A DNA stretch of 20,730 nt from TH5896 sp049578985 (GCA_049578985.1 JBAUMZ010000091.1:1-20730); one strand, 5' to 3'; positions 6,784 to 14,348 are shown, numbered from the stretch's first letter. The notes: generated from the sequence alone by a model not told the origin. Program-made: numbers and translations.

Positions 6784-8142
6784 GTGGAAGACGTGCACAA
6801 ACATCTAATTGTCTTTAATGTGGTGGGTTTAGAATCGTCTAATATCTTTGCAGAGAACCTGCCTAACATTCAACATATTGCAGAACTAGGGGCATACTGC
6901 CCGGTCACACCTGTTTTCCCTGCAGTCACATCTACTGTGCAGGCAAGTTTGTTAACGGGTAAATATCCTAATGAACATGGAATAATATCGAATGGAACAT
7001 ATGATAGATCTAAGTACTCCGTTTCATTTTGGGATCAAGACAGCTCACTTGTTAATGCTCAAAGGATTTGGGATTTCCTAAACGGCGGCGCATCTGGAGA
7101 CTTAAAGAGTGCGGTCCTATTCTGGCAGAACACGCTTCATGCAAAATCGGATATAGTTGTAACTCCTAAACCTATTCATCTTGAACAAAGCATGATTATG
7201 TGGTGCTATTCTAGGCCTCCGGGTTTTTATGAAGATGTTCTAAAACCTAAATTAGGTGAATTTCAACTATCTACATATTGGGGACCGTTTGCGTCATCCA
7301 AAGCAACTGAGTGGATAGCTGGGGCGACGGAAGTTACATTCGAGATGCAAAGACCATCAATACTTTTTACCTATTTTCCTCATGTCGATTATTCTGCTCA
7401 GCGCTTTGGAAAAAATAGCAGGGAAGTAAAAGAGGATCTGGTTAAGACAGATGCCTTAATAGGACGGTGTATCGAAAGGGTAAAAAAATTAGATCTGTTC
7501 GATTACACAGAATTTGTAGTCTTGTCTGAATATCCATTTTACGATGTAGATGGATTTATCAATTTGAATCAGCTGCTCAGGGATGCAGGCTTTTTACAAG
7601 TTAGAAACATAGGTGGTTATGAATTCATGGATTTTGAATACAGTGATGCCTTCGCAATGGTCGATCATCAAATTGCTCACATTTACGTGAAGTCACCAGT
7701 TCAGATTGAGGAGGTTAAGAAGTACTTAGACAAGATCCCGGGAATAGACAAAGTTTTGTCGACGGGAAGCGAGAAGCGCGAATATCAAATAGATCATCCC
7801 AAGAGTGGTGATCTAATTGCTATCTCTAAAAAAAATATGTGGTTTACCTACTACTGGTGGTATGATCCAGTTATGGCTCCTCCATTTGCTACTACAGTGG
7901 ATATACATAGAAAGCCAGGTTATGATCCTGTTGAACTATTTTTCGATCATAATAAGAAATCCATCCCTTTAGACGCAAGTCTGGTAAGAAGCTCCCATGG
8001 ACGGCCGTTGCAATTAGATAGTGGAAATGCATCTTCAGTTTTTATTACAAGCAAAAAGGACGTAAGGATAAATTCGCTCTTGGCAAAGGATTCTGTGACG
8101 TCAGCAGAATTAGGCTCATATCTTATAGAATCGTACACTTGA
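6784..8142 (+). CDS. eboF: Alkaline-phosphatase-superfamily phosphodiesterase, EboF-like
   Basis: A 452-residue member of the type I phosphodiesterase/nucleotide pyrophosphatase family (PF01663). These enzymes cleave phosphodiester or pyrophosphate bonds at a two-metal site through a Thr or Ser nucleophile. Here Phe-Asn-Val-Val-Gly-Leu (11-16) takes the place of the usual first metal-binding Asp. Pro-Ala-Val-Thr at 46-49 supplies the nucleophile Thr49, followed by Leu-Leu-Thr-Gly-Lys-Tyr-Pro and Glu-His-Gly-Ile. Later motifs are Pro-His-Val-Asp-Tyr-Ser-Ala-Gln-Arg, Asp-His-Gln-Ile-Ala-His and Ser-Ser-His-Gly-Arg-Pro. The Asn-Val-Val-Gly-Leu and Asp-His-Gln-x-Ala-His forms match the EboF-type subgroup. 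The start is GTG at 6784 (GTG 6793 is possible). It forms an operon with the TIM-barrel gene 16 bases downstream. Substrate unknown. Confidence 0.8.
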   Translation: MEDVHKHLIVFNVVGLESSNIFAENLPNIQHIAELGAYCPVTPVFPAVTSTVQASLLTGKYPNEHGIISNGTYDRSKYSVSFWDQDSSLVNAQRIWDFLNGGASGDLKSAVLFWQNTLHAKSDIVVTPKPIHLEQSMIMWCYSRPPGFYEDVLKPKLGEFQLSTYWGPFASSKATEWIAGATEVTFEMQRPSILFTYFPHVDYSAQRFGKNSREVKEDLVKTDALIGRCIERVKKLDLFDYTEFVVLSEYPFYDVDGFINLNQLLRDAGFLQVRNIGGYEFMDFEYSDAFAMVDHQIAHIYVKSPVQIEEVKKYLDKIPGIDKVLSTGSEKREYQIDHPKSGDLIAISKKNMWFTYYWWYDPVMAPPFATTVDIHRKPGYDPVELFFDHNKKSIPLDASLVRSSHGRPLQLDSGNASSVFITSKKDVRINSLLAKDSVTSAELGSYLIESYT

Positions 8143-8158
8143 AGGAAGGGGATGGGCG

Positions 8159-9010
8159 ATGAAATACTCTGTCACCCTGAGTTCCTTCAAGGAGATATTT
8201 GAAACGCTCACCTCCGTTCTACCTGTGCTAAAGCAACTAAATTATGATGCAGTTGAGTTTATCGGAGAAAATTATTCACCTAAGTACCTAGATAATTTCA
8301 CCGAGGTCTTGGCCTCTCATGACCTCAAAGTTTCAGGGGTTACGGGAATGTGGGGCAACGTGAACAGCATGGCAGTGAACAGACGTTTACTCAGCGTTGA
8401 TCCTGATATTGTTAAAACTGCTGGGAGATACGTGATTCGATGTATAGAACTTTGTAGGCATTTAGGTGGACAGGAATTTAATATTTGCCTTTTCAGTGAT
8501 CCATATATCTCAATGCCTGACTTTAGCCATAGAGTACTTTCTCATAAACAGAAACTTAAATTGGTTGAAAAATCTGTTCCCCTTCTTCGTAGCCTTTCCA
8601 ATCACGCCAAAGATCATGGAATTCTCCTGCTTCTGGAACCTCTAAACAGATACGCGACTCCTTATTGTTGTACTGCTGCCGACGCGTTACATATCTGTAA
8701 AGCAGTAGACAATGCGAGTTTTGGAATATTATTGGACACTTTTCACATGAATATTGAAGAGGACTCATTTTCAAACGCAATTGAACAGGCAAAAGATTTC
8801 TTGTTCCACGTGCATTTTGCAGACAACAATCGGAAAATGCCCGGAAGTGGGCATCTAGATTTTAGCTCAATCTTGAGGGCCATGTATAAAATTGGTTATC
8901 AGCGATACATCAGTTTTGAACCAAATTTGGAGCAGGTCACCTATCTTAATTCATTAAGGGAGGGAATCGCCTACATCAAAAGACTATATTTTATAAACTT
9001 CAAGGCATGA
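8159..9010 (+). CDS. Xylose-isomerase-like TIM-barrel epimerase/isomerase
   Basis: A 283-residue protein of the AP-endonuclease-2/xylose-isomerase-like superfamily, of the length usual for D-psicose (D-tagatose) 3-epimerases and related sugar (phosphate) isomerases. It has the metal-binding set in order: Glu in Leu-Leu-Glu-Pro-Leu-Asn-Arg (about 160-166), Asp and His in Leu-Leu-Asp-Thr-Phe-His-Met-Asn (about 189-196), His in His-Val-His-Phe-Ala-Asp-Asn-Asn-Arg followed by Pro-Gly-Ser-Gly-His, and a last Glu in Ser-Phe-Glu-Pro. All catalytic positions appear intact. It begins 16 bases after the phosphodiesterase stop, with a purine-rich ggaagggg stretch in between, so the two are co-transcribed. 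ebo clusters also contain a TIM-barrel protein (EboE), but this protein is shorter and lacks the EboE N-terminus I would expect, so no ebo letter is assigned. Confidence 0.8.
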   Translation: MKYSVTLSSFKEIFETLTSVLPVLKQLNYDAVEFIGENYSPKYLDNFTEVLASHDLKVSGVTGMWGNVNSMAVNRRLLSVDPDIVKTAGRYVIRCIELCRHLGGQEFNICLFSDPYISMPDFSHRVLSHKQKLKLVEKSVPLLRSLSNHAKDHGILLLLEPLNRYATPYCCTAADALHICKAVDNASFGILLDTFHMNIEEDSFSNAIEQAKDFLFHVHFADNNRKMPGSGHLDFSSILRAMYKIGYQRYISFEPNLEQVTYLNSLREGIAYIKRLYFINFKA

Positions 9011-9090
9011 CATATATCTAGAAAAGTGCGTTCTGTTGCACAACTTATTTATGAACCTAATATTGCTATTTATGCAAACAAAGAATAGAA

Positions 9091-10086
9091 ATGCAACCAT
9101 TCGTTTCGCGTGAAATCTCCTTAATCGAACACTTTGCCAGGGATATAGTTGACGGGCTTTCTGAGGAAAATAATAAGAAATGGATCAAACCAAGGTATCT
9201 TTATGATGAAGTGGGATCTAGTCTTTTTGAGAGAATTTGTGAGCAGCCAGAATACTACCCATTCAGAACGGAAACAGGAATTCTCAAGAGATACGACCAA
9301 AAAATATTCAAATTTATGGATGCTGATGTCTCCGTCGTTGAATTAGGTAGTGGCAATTCAGCAAAGACGAGGATCTTGCTTTCCTCCTTGCTTGAAAGGC
9401 AAAAGCATGTTTTTTACCTTCCGATTGATGTTTCTCAAGAAATTCTGTTGAAGACCACACATGACCTAAACAGAGAATTCACTCGACTCGATACCTTCGG
9501 AATAGCTGCTGACTATTCAGAAGGGATCCGTGAGGCTTGCAATATTTCGGCTAAAAATAGAGCAATGCCCGAAAGGAAAGTTGTACTTTTCCTAGGATCT
9601 ACTATTGGAAATTTTGAATACTCAGAAGCTATTGAATTTCTGATTTCATTGAGAGCGAACATGCAAGCAGGTGATTTCTTGCTTTTAGGATTTGACCTGC
9701 AGAAGGATGTTAAATTAGTAGAAGATGCATACAACGATAGACTTGGGTTTACTTCTGCATTTAATCTTAATCTACTGTCCCGAATAAATCGCGAGCTAGG
9801 AGGGGAATTCATACAGACGAATTTTCGTCATTTAGCATTTTACAATACTGACCACCATAGAATAGAAATGAATCTCATCTCGAAAATAACACACGATGTA
9901 TATGTGAATAGACTAGGGAGGTCATTTTCTTTCTCTGAAAATGAACGAATTCATACGGAAAATTCGTATAAGTTCACTTTAGAAAAGATGAAAGATATTG
10001 TTGAGGGTTCAGGATTTCGAATTGCAGAAAATTTTCTCGATCATGGTAATTTGTATTGTGTAAGTTTGATGGTTGTAAACAGCTAA
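9091..10086 (+). CDS. egtD: L-histidine N-alpha-methyltransferase EgtD
   Basis: EgtD adds three methyl groups from S-adenosylmethionine to the alpha-amine of histidine, giving hercynine, the first committed step of ergothioneine synthesis; it is cytosolic. The 331-residue length is normal. Tyr-Leu-Tyr-Asp-Glu-x-Gly-Ser-x-Leu-Phe (37-46), Glu-Tyr-Tyr-Pro-Phe-Arg-Thr-Glu (54-61), the SAM loop Glu-Leu-Gly-Ser-Gly-Asn-Ser-Ala-Lys-Thr-Arg (84-94), Gly-Ser-Thr-Ile-Gly-Asn-Phe, Ala-Phe-Asn-Leu-Asn-Leu-Leu and the C-terminal Ile-His-Thr-Glu-Asn-Ser-Tyr-Lys-Phe are all present. Together these are diagnostic. It follows the TIM-barrel gene by 80 bases with its own TATA-like boxes (around 9044-9053 and 9067-9074) and is convergent with egtB, 24 bases apart. 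No missing key residue was seen. Confidence 0.93.
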   Translation: MQPFVSREISLIEHFARDIVDGLSEENNKKWIKPRYLYDEVGSSLFERICEQPEYYPFRTETGILKRYDQKIFKFMDADVSVVELGSGNSAKTRILLSSLLERQKHVFYLPIDVSQEILLKTTHDLNREFTRLDTFGIAADYSEGIREACNISAKNRAMPERKVVLFLGSTIGNFEYSEAIEFLISLRANMQAGDFLLLGFDLQKDVKLVEDAYNDRLGFTSAFNLNLLSRINRELGGEFIQTNFRHLAFYNTDHHRIEMNLISKITHDVYVNRLGRSFSFSENERIHTENSYKFTLEKMKDIVEGSGFRIAENFLDHGNLYCVSLMVVNS

Positions 10087-10110
10087 AGTATCAAACACAA
10101 TTACGAAACG

Positions 10111-11478
10111 TTAGGGATCTGCGGCGCATCTAAAACCTGAAAAAAGTATTCGTTCATTTGGCCTGAAATAGTTTCTATAGCTGTTTCTGATTTGCAAACT
10201 GGGCGTTGCAAATGATCCACCTCTAAGAACCTTTTGATTAATGGACCATTTATCGGTATACTCTGGAAATTTCGACTTAAAACGCGGATACAAACTATAC
10301 TCTGATGAAGTCCATTCCCACACATCCCCTATCATTTGAAAACATCCAAAATAGCTTCTCCCTTGTTTGTACATTCCGGTACGAGTGGGCGCCCAATTGT
10401 TAGATTCAAGCACATTTGCGTAATTATGAACATCTATGTTTTCTCCCCAAGGATACAAGAATTTGCGTTGTAACTTCTCATTCCAGCTGGCGGCCTTTTC
10501 CCATTCTGCTTCCGTTGGAAGTCGTTTTCCTGCCCATCTAGCATATGCGTTTGCCTCGTAGAAGCTTACATTTACAACTGGTTCTTCAGGATCTAACCTA
10601 ATTTTGCCTCTAAAGTCCTTCTTCGTCCAGGACCTTTCTCCCTTTTCATAGTTCCAAAAGAGAGGAGCTTTCCAATCTTCCTCTCTGACCAAATCCCACC
10701 CGTCAGCCAACCATAGATTATAATCCTCATATCCCCCGTCATCCATAAATCGTCGAAAATCCCCATTGGTCACTGGAAATATATCAATTAGGTAATTCTC
10801 GAGGTAGACTTTATGTTCTGGAAGCTCATTATCATAACAGAAATGGTCGCCAGGATAACCAAGATTGTAAATTCCTCCAGGGATCTCAACCATTGAAGGA
10901 TGTAATTCGCGAACATCAGTGCTATCTTTTAGTGAATCTGTCTGCGTTTCGAATGGTTGCATAGTTGTAGGTCGAAAATTATCATCTGGATCAATGAAAC
11001 GATTGAAGTAATACTGTAAATCGTAAATCATTAGCTCTTGGTGCTGCATTTCGTGTTGATTAGCTAATTTTATGTCATAGTATGCGACATCACGATAATT
11101 GATATTCCCATTTTTCAGAAATCTTGTAACTTCCTTGTCTATAAACGATCTATATTGCAAGGTCTGTCTGATTGTGGGTCTTGGAAATCTTCCTCTCTCA
11201 GGTTTGCTTAAAATAAAATCGTACTTTTGATAGTACGAGTTTAAGTAAGCCAAATTAATGTCCTCTGGTAGTGTTATTTTTACTCCATGTTTCTCCAACA
11301 CTTTATGGTAAAACCAGCTCACATGAGCCAAGTGCCAATTCGGTGGACTGCCAAAATCACTAGCCTGAACCACGGCATCCTCGTGCTTAAGCTGAGAGAA
11401 CATATTAAGAGTAGCTCGCCTTATGGACTTGAACTCTTTTGTTAGGGATTCTAGTGAATCATGAAGGACCTGCGTCAC
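10111..11478 (-). CDS. egtB: Hercynine oxygenase EgtB (ergothioneine sulfoxide synthase)
   Basis: EgtB is a non-heme iron enzyme that uses O2 to join a thiol (gamma-glutamylcysteine or cysteine, depending on type) to the imidazole of hercynine, making the sulfoxide precursor of ergothioneine. The 455 residues hold an N-terminal DinB domain with the iron ligands His52 (in Asn-Trp-His-Leu-Ala-His) and His142/His146 (His-Glu-Met-Gln-His), then from about 190 a formylglycine-enzyme/sulfatase-modifying domain with Glu-Ile-Pro-Gly-Gly, Trp-Glu-Trp-Thr-Ser-Ser and Arg-Gly-Gly-Ser-Phe. There is no C-terminal methyltransferase, which rules out OvoA. The start is a GTG at 11478, supported by tttataaa at 11501-11508, so the transcript is probably leaderless. 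Which thiol donor it uses cannot be read from the sequence. Confidence 0.92.
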   Translation of the reverse strand: MTQVLHDSLESLTKEFKSIRRATLNMFSQLKHEDAVVQASDFGSPPNWHLAHVSWFYHKVLEKHGVKITLPEDINLAYLNSYYQKYDFILSKPERGRFPRPTIRQTLQYRSFIDKEVTRFLKNGNINYRDVAYYDIKLANQHEMQHQELMIYDLQYYFNRFIDPDDNFRPTTMQPFETQTDSLKDSTDVRELHPSMVEIPGGIYNLGYPGDHFCYDNELPEHKVYLENYLIDIFPVTNGDFRRFMDDGGYEDYNLWLADGWDLVREEDWKAPLFWNYEKGERSWTKKDFRGKIRLDPEEPVVNVSFYEANAYARWAGKRLPTEAEWEKAASWNEKLQRKFLYPWGENIDVHNYANVLESNNWAPTRTGMYKQGRSYFGCFQMIGDVWEWTSSEYSLYPRFKSKFPEYTDKWSINQKVLRGGSFATPSLQIRNSYRNYFRPNERILFSGFRCAADP

Positions 11479-11500
11479 CTCTTAACATATAGAAATATCA

Positions 11501-11508
11501 TTTATAAA
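11501..11508 (-). promoter_or_regulatory. TATA box of egtB
   Basis: Read on the minus strand this is tttataaa, 23-30 bases before the GTG at 11478. The spacing predicts a leaderless egtB mRNA and favours the GTG start. Confidence 0.5.
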
Positions 11509-11587
11509 CCGATCTAGCGCGAGCCTTTTACGATCAATAAACAGATGGCACCTAATTTATGGCGAGGTAATAAATAATCGCTGTAGA

Positions 11588-11806
11588 TCAGTATACTGTC
11601 GATCTGTTAGCCCACCTGACGATTGTCAAAGTACTTATGGCAGAACCAACTATTCCAGCTACTAATGCGCCTGCAGTCTCATGATCTATAAGGTCTGGCA
11701 TAGCCTGGCCAAACCATTCAGCTATATCTGGCAACACAAGATATGCTGCGAACCCTATTGAGAAACCCATTACCCAGAACAAGAAAATGACAAGTCTTCT
11801 TGACAT
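11588..11806 (-). CDS. Small two-helix membrane protein
   Basis: The frame is open from a GTG at 11815, but a GGAGG at 11817-11821 lies ten bases from the ATG at 11806 and only one base from the GTG, so the ATG is the likelier start (72 residues). Met-Ser-Arg-Arg is followed by a hydrophobic helix (about 4-25), a loop with Pro-Asp-Ile-Ala-Glu-Trp-Phe-Gly-Gln-Ala-Met-Pro-Asp, and a second Gly/Ala-rich helix (about 46-63) ending in Arg-Trp-Ala-Asn-Arg. Such proteins are usually integral membrane peptides of unknown role. It stands alone between egtB and the TFB gene. A clear Shine-Dalgarno site is unusual in this window. Confidence 0.65.
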   Translation of the reverse strand: MSRRLVIFLFWVMGFSIGFAAYLVLPDIAEWFGQAMPDLIDHETAGALVAGIVGSAISTLTIVRWANRSTVY

Positions 11807-11816
11807 CTCATTCACT

Positions 11817-11821
11817 CCTCC
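11817..11821 (-). promoter_or_regulatory. Shine-Dalgarno site deciding the 11806 start
   Basis: GGAGG on the minus strand, ten bases before the ATG at 11806. Spacing argues for that ATG over the GTG three codons upstream. Confidence 0.55.
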
Positions 11822-12234
11822 GCCTATACGTTACAACAAAGTAATTCGTAGTTAACTCCAATCCACCAAATAGACGGCGATGCACAACCCATTTTGGCCA
11901 TACCACAAATAAGCATTAATGTCAAATATTTTCACATAGAATGACAAAAAAATGGCCCATAGGAACCATTTTAGATCAAATATTCAAAACACGAATTGTA
12001 TCTATAAAAGTTTTCAATTAAAATAAATACTTATGACCATTTCAAATAAATATAATGCTGACTTCTGCGTTCTGACGATCAAGGTGGTTGGATACGCTCA
12101 CTTAATTGGGGTCACCAAGCGAATGGTGGAAAATGTTTTTTTAATTAATTTTAGGAAATGGCCGGCTGTAAAATCAAGATCAGGTGTAGAGTGTGGTCAG
12201 ATGAGTCAAATTGAACTAGGGGTGAAAACAAAGT
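11822..12234. other. Long AT-rich intergenic region before the TFB gene
   Basis: About 410 bases. A 71-codon frame at 12033-12248 overlaps the TFB start by 14 bases but has no convincing composition or promoter. AT-rich boxes at about 12003-12009 (tataaaa) and 12137-12150 are candidate promoters for the TFB gene, which would then have a leader of tens of bases or more. No hairpin or RNA gene recognised. Confidence 0.4.
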
Positions 12235-13386
12235 ATGACGAATGTTGACTATTGTACGATTTGTCCTGAATGCAATTCTCGGTTGATCCATGACCAAAGT
12301 AAAGGTGAGTACATTTGCGAAAGGTGCGGGTGTGTTGTCATGGATCAGATAAATGATTATGGCCCAGAGAGTCATTCTAATGATTTTGAAGAAAAAAGTA
12401 GATTAACCAGAGCAAGCGGCCATACAAGCTTTTCATTGCATGATTACGGCCTAAGGACTGAAATTAGTTTTAGTTCGAAGGACTACAGCGGAAAAAACAT
12501 AGATTATGCAATTGTAGAACAAATGAATACTATGAGAAAATGGCAATCCCGAATTAGGGTTGCATCTCCAAAGGAAAGGAGACTGTCAAACGTCTTGTAC
12601 AAGATTAACGAAATATGCTCGCTGCTGTCTCTTCCCAAAACTATCACAGAAACCGCAGCAATGTTCTATCGTCTCTTTGAAAATCGGAGAGAAGCAAAAG
12701 GGAAATCCGTAATTTGTATCGCTGCCGCTACCATCTATCTTGCTTGTAAAAAATGCAATGTGGTCAGGTCGCTTGAGGAAATTGTTAATCCATCGGGCTC
12801 AGGTGAAAAATCTAAAGCAAATACTAGATTAGCTTCCAAATATTACAGATCCATGGTTATGGAAATGGGAATGTTCACTGAGTCTTATATTAGGCCCAGA
12901 TATGAGCGTCGGCATTTCGAGAATCTCACAGAAAAACCTAGGTTAGGTCAATATTGTCTAGAGGAGTCACACAGACATAATAATGAGTTACCACGAAGCA
13001 ACTTAGCAGACCAGGCACTGCTCTCTGCTTCAACCCGATTTCAAACTCTTTCTGTAGCGCAATATGATGCTTACCCAGTTGCCGCGGCAATAGACCAGTA
13101 TATCTCCAAACTAGCCAATACGGCAAAGATTGATACTAAGGTGGAAAGACTAGCTATCGACATTGCACACAAAACAAATAATCATCTCTTGGCCGACGGG
13201 AAATCGCCACATGGTCTTGCAGCAGCTTACATATACCTTGCGTCAGTGTTGTTGGGGGTAAGTTTGCTCCAAATGGAGATTTCAAGTTTTGCGGGAATTA
13301 CCGAGGTGACTATTCGGAATAGGTGTAAGGACATCTTGTCTTCATTTAGGATGTCTGTAATAGTGCGACCATTGCACAAAGACTAA
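12235..13386 (+). CDS. tfb: Transcription initiation factor TFB (TFIIB) paralogue
   Basis: TFB recruits RNA polymerase to the TBP-bound promoter. This 383-residue protein has an N-terminal zinc ribbon with Cys10, Cys13, Cys28 and Cys31. It continues with a B-reader/linker region holding Gly-Leu-Arg-Thr-Glu-Ile and Met-Arg-Lys-Trp-Gln-Ser-Arg-Ile-Arg-Val, then the first cyclin repeat (about 110-212) and the second (about 281-375, with Lys-Ser-Pro-His-Gly-Leu-Ala-Ala-Ala-Tyr-Ile-Tyr and Ile-Thr-Glu-Val-Thr-Ile-Arg-Asn-Arg). Typical archaeal TFBs are near 300 residues; the excess is mostly an approximately 55-residue His/Arg/Glu-rich insertion between the repeats (about 214-280). Thaumarchaeota carry many TFB paralogues, so this is probably a specialised one rather than the main factor. 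ATG start at 12235. Confidence 0.92.
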   Translation: MTNVDYCTICPECNSRLIHDQSKGEYICERCGCVVMDQINDYGPESHSNDFEEKSRLTRASGHTSFSLHDYGLRTEISFSSKDYSGKNIDYAIVEQMNTMRKWQSRIRVASPKERRLSNVLYKINEICSLLSLPKTITETAAMFYRLFENRREAKGKSVICIAAATIYLACKKCNVVRSLEEIVNPSGSGEKSKANTRLASKYYRSMVMEMGMFTESYIRPRYERRHFENLTEKPRLGQYCLEESHRHNNELPRSNLADQALLSASTRFQTLSVAQYDAYPVAAAIDQYISKLANTAKIDTKVERLAIDIAHKTNNHLLADGKSPHGLAAAYIYLASVLLGVSLLQMEISSFAGITEVTIRNRCKDILSSFRMSVIVRPLHKD

Positions 13387-13556
13387 GACGTGCCCAGGAA
13401 TTGATTTTTGTTGAGCGTCCCGGTTAATGGAATACCACGTCGCTGAGCTTACGAAAATGACGCCGTACGAGTCAAAATGCACCTTTTAATTCATCGTAGT
13501 ACATAACCTACCTAATTCGGCTGAAAAGAAGAACATTAGCTCCTCATATTAGCATA

Positions 13557-13583
13557 CAACTTATATTAAACAAATATAAGTTG
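13557..13583 (+). promoter_or_regulatory. Perfect inverted repeat covering the S25e TATA region
   Basis: Arms of 11 bases, CAACTTATATT (13557-13567) and AATATAAGTTG (13573-13583), flank a 5-base AAACA spacer. The left arm contains the likely TATA box (ttatatt), 24-30 bases before the S25e ATG at 13591. A factor bound here as a dimer would block or control initiation. Confidence 0.55.
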
Positions 13584-13590
13584 AAATTCC

Positions 13591-13917
13591 ATGGGCGGCA
13601 TGAAAAAGAAGTCAGTAGGCTCAAGTGCGAAAAATAAAGACTCAACTACCGCATCAGGCTCTAATCCGACCCCGAAGAAAGAAGATTCAAAAAAATCACC
13701 TGGGAGTAAGCAAAAATTATCAGTTGCAATTGAGGAAGCAGCAGGAAGGAAGGCCTTGCAGAACATGAAAGCCATTACAGTCCAAGCACTGGCGAAAAAT
13801 TTAGGTGTAAAGATATCTGTGGCTAATTCTTTCATAAGGAGCATGGAGGCGAGAGGTTCGGTTAAAGTGGCTGGGGGATATAGCGGCCATCGCATTTATC
13901 AAACAGTCGTTCAATAA
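13591..13917 (+). CDS. rps25e: Small-subunit ribosomal protein eS25 (S25e)
   Basis: A protein of 108 residues. The first 45 are Lys/Ser/Pro-rich and disordered, as in other archaeal and eukaryotic S25e proteins. Residues 46-108 form the conserved winged-helix core: Glu-Glu-Ala-Ala-Gly-Arg-Lys-Ala, Ile-Thr-Val-Gln-Ala-Leu-Ala-Lys-Asn-Leu-Gly-Val-Lys-Ile-Ser-Val-Ala-Asn, Leu/Ile-Arg-Ser-Met-Glu-Ala-Arg-Gly-Ser-Val-Lys and the ending Gly-His-Arg-Ile-Tyr-Gln. S25e sits in the head of the 30S subunit and occurs in only some archaeal phyla, including Thaumarchaeota. The ATG at 13591 is followed three codons later by another (13600). The gene has its own promoter with an inverted repeat and is followed by a hairpin plus T-rich end. 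Confidence 0.88.
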   Translation: MGGMKKKSVGSSAKNKDSTTASGSNPTPKKEDSKKSPGSKQKLSVAIEEAAGRKALQNMKAITVQALAKNLGVKISVANSFIRSMEARGSVKVAGGYSGHRIYQTVVQ

Positions 13918-13926
13918 ACAAGCAAT

Positions 13927-13966
13927 AGGCAGTACCTGCCTGAATTAATTCTTTATTATTTCTTTA
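13927..13966 (+). terminator. Hairpin and T-rich tract after S25e
   Basis: AGGCAG and CTGCCT (13927-13932 and 13936-13941) pair perfectly across TAC and are followed by a T-rich run up to about 13966. It ends the S25e transcript in the 38-base gap to the convergent gene. Confidence 0.55.
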
Positions 13967-14348
13967 AAATCAAGACATTACCGACCTTGCATCTACTGAG
14001 CCTGTTTATATTAGATTTTGCCATACCCATCAGATTCATCGGCGAAACTTTACAATCTTGAAGGAAGAAGCACACCGACGAGGAATTGGTTAGAAATGCA
14101 ATTTCTCCAGACTTAAAAGTGGTTCTTGGCTTCTCGCCTCCAACTTGCAGCTGGGTATGCATATATGCAAATTTATTGTCGTAAAAATGTACAGTATCAG
14201 TGATTGGCAATGCATTGTAAACTCTACTGATGGTAAGGGGTGCTAGATGTCGAACAAACTCATACTCAATGGTACCTTGTCCCTGTATTTCGAGTACAGC
14301 GGTTAATCTTGAAACAGATTTCAAGCCATTTTGTTTGTTATCCCCCAT
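13956..14348 (-). CDS. Cyclophilin-like fold protein (DUF369 type)
   Basis: 130 residues. The core matches the archaeal/bacterial cyclophilin-like family. An early strand ends in Gly-Gln-Gly-Thr-Ile-Glu-Tyr, followed by Val-Arg-His-Leu-Ala-Pro-Leu-Thr-Ile-Ser, Gly-Gly-Glu-Lys-Pro-Arg-Thr-Thr-Phe-Lys-Ser-Gly-Glu-Ile-Ala and Cys-Phe-Phe-Leu-Gln-Asp. The last part reads Ser-Pro-Met-Asn-Leu-Met-Gly. The fold resembles cyclophilin, but the prolyl isomerase active-site residues are not conserved in this family and its role is not established. ATG start at 14348 with aacttttatctt about 25-35 bases upstream on the minus strand, predicting a leaderless transcript. Convergent with S25e. Confidence 0.75.
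   Translation of the reverse strand: MGDNKQNGLKSVSRLTAVLEIQGQGTIEYEFVRHLAPLTISRVYNALPITDTVHFYDNKFAYMHTQLQVGGEKPRTTFKSGEIAFLTNSSSVCFFLQDCKVSPMNLMGMAKSNINRLSRCKVGNVLILKK

Noticed and set aside
6325..6804. 159-codon minus frame
   Set aside because: Runs antisense across the 6200-6580 ORF, the hairpins and the phosphodiesterase start; composition is not protein-like.
10101..10325. Minus frame inside the egtB 3' end
   Set aside because: Shadow of egtB in another frame.
12033..12248. 71-codon frame overlapping the TFB start
   Set aside because: No family, no fitting promoter, different frame from the TFB gene; probably part of its leader.
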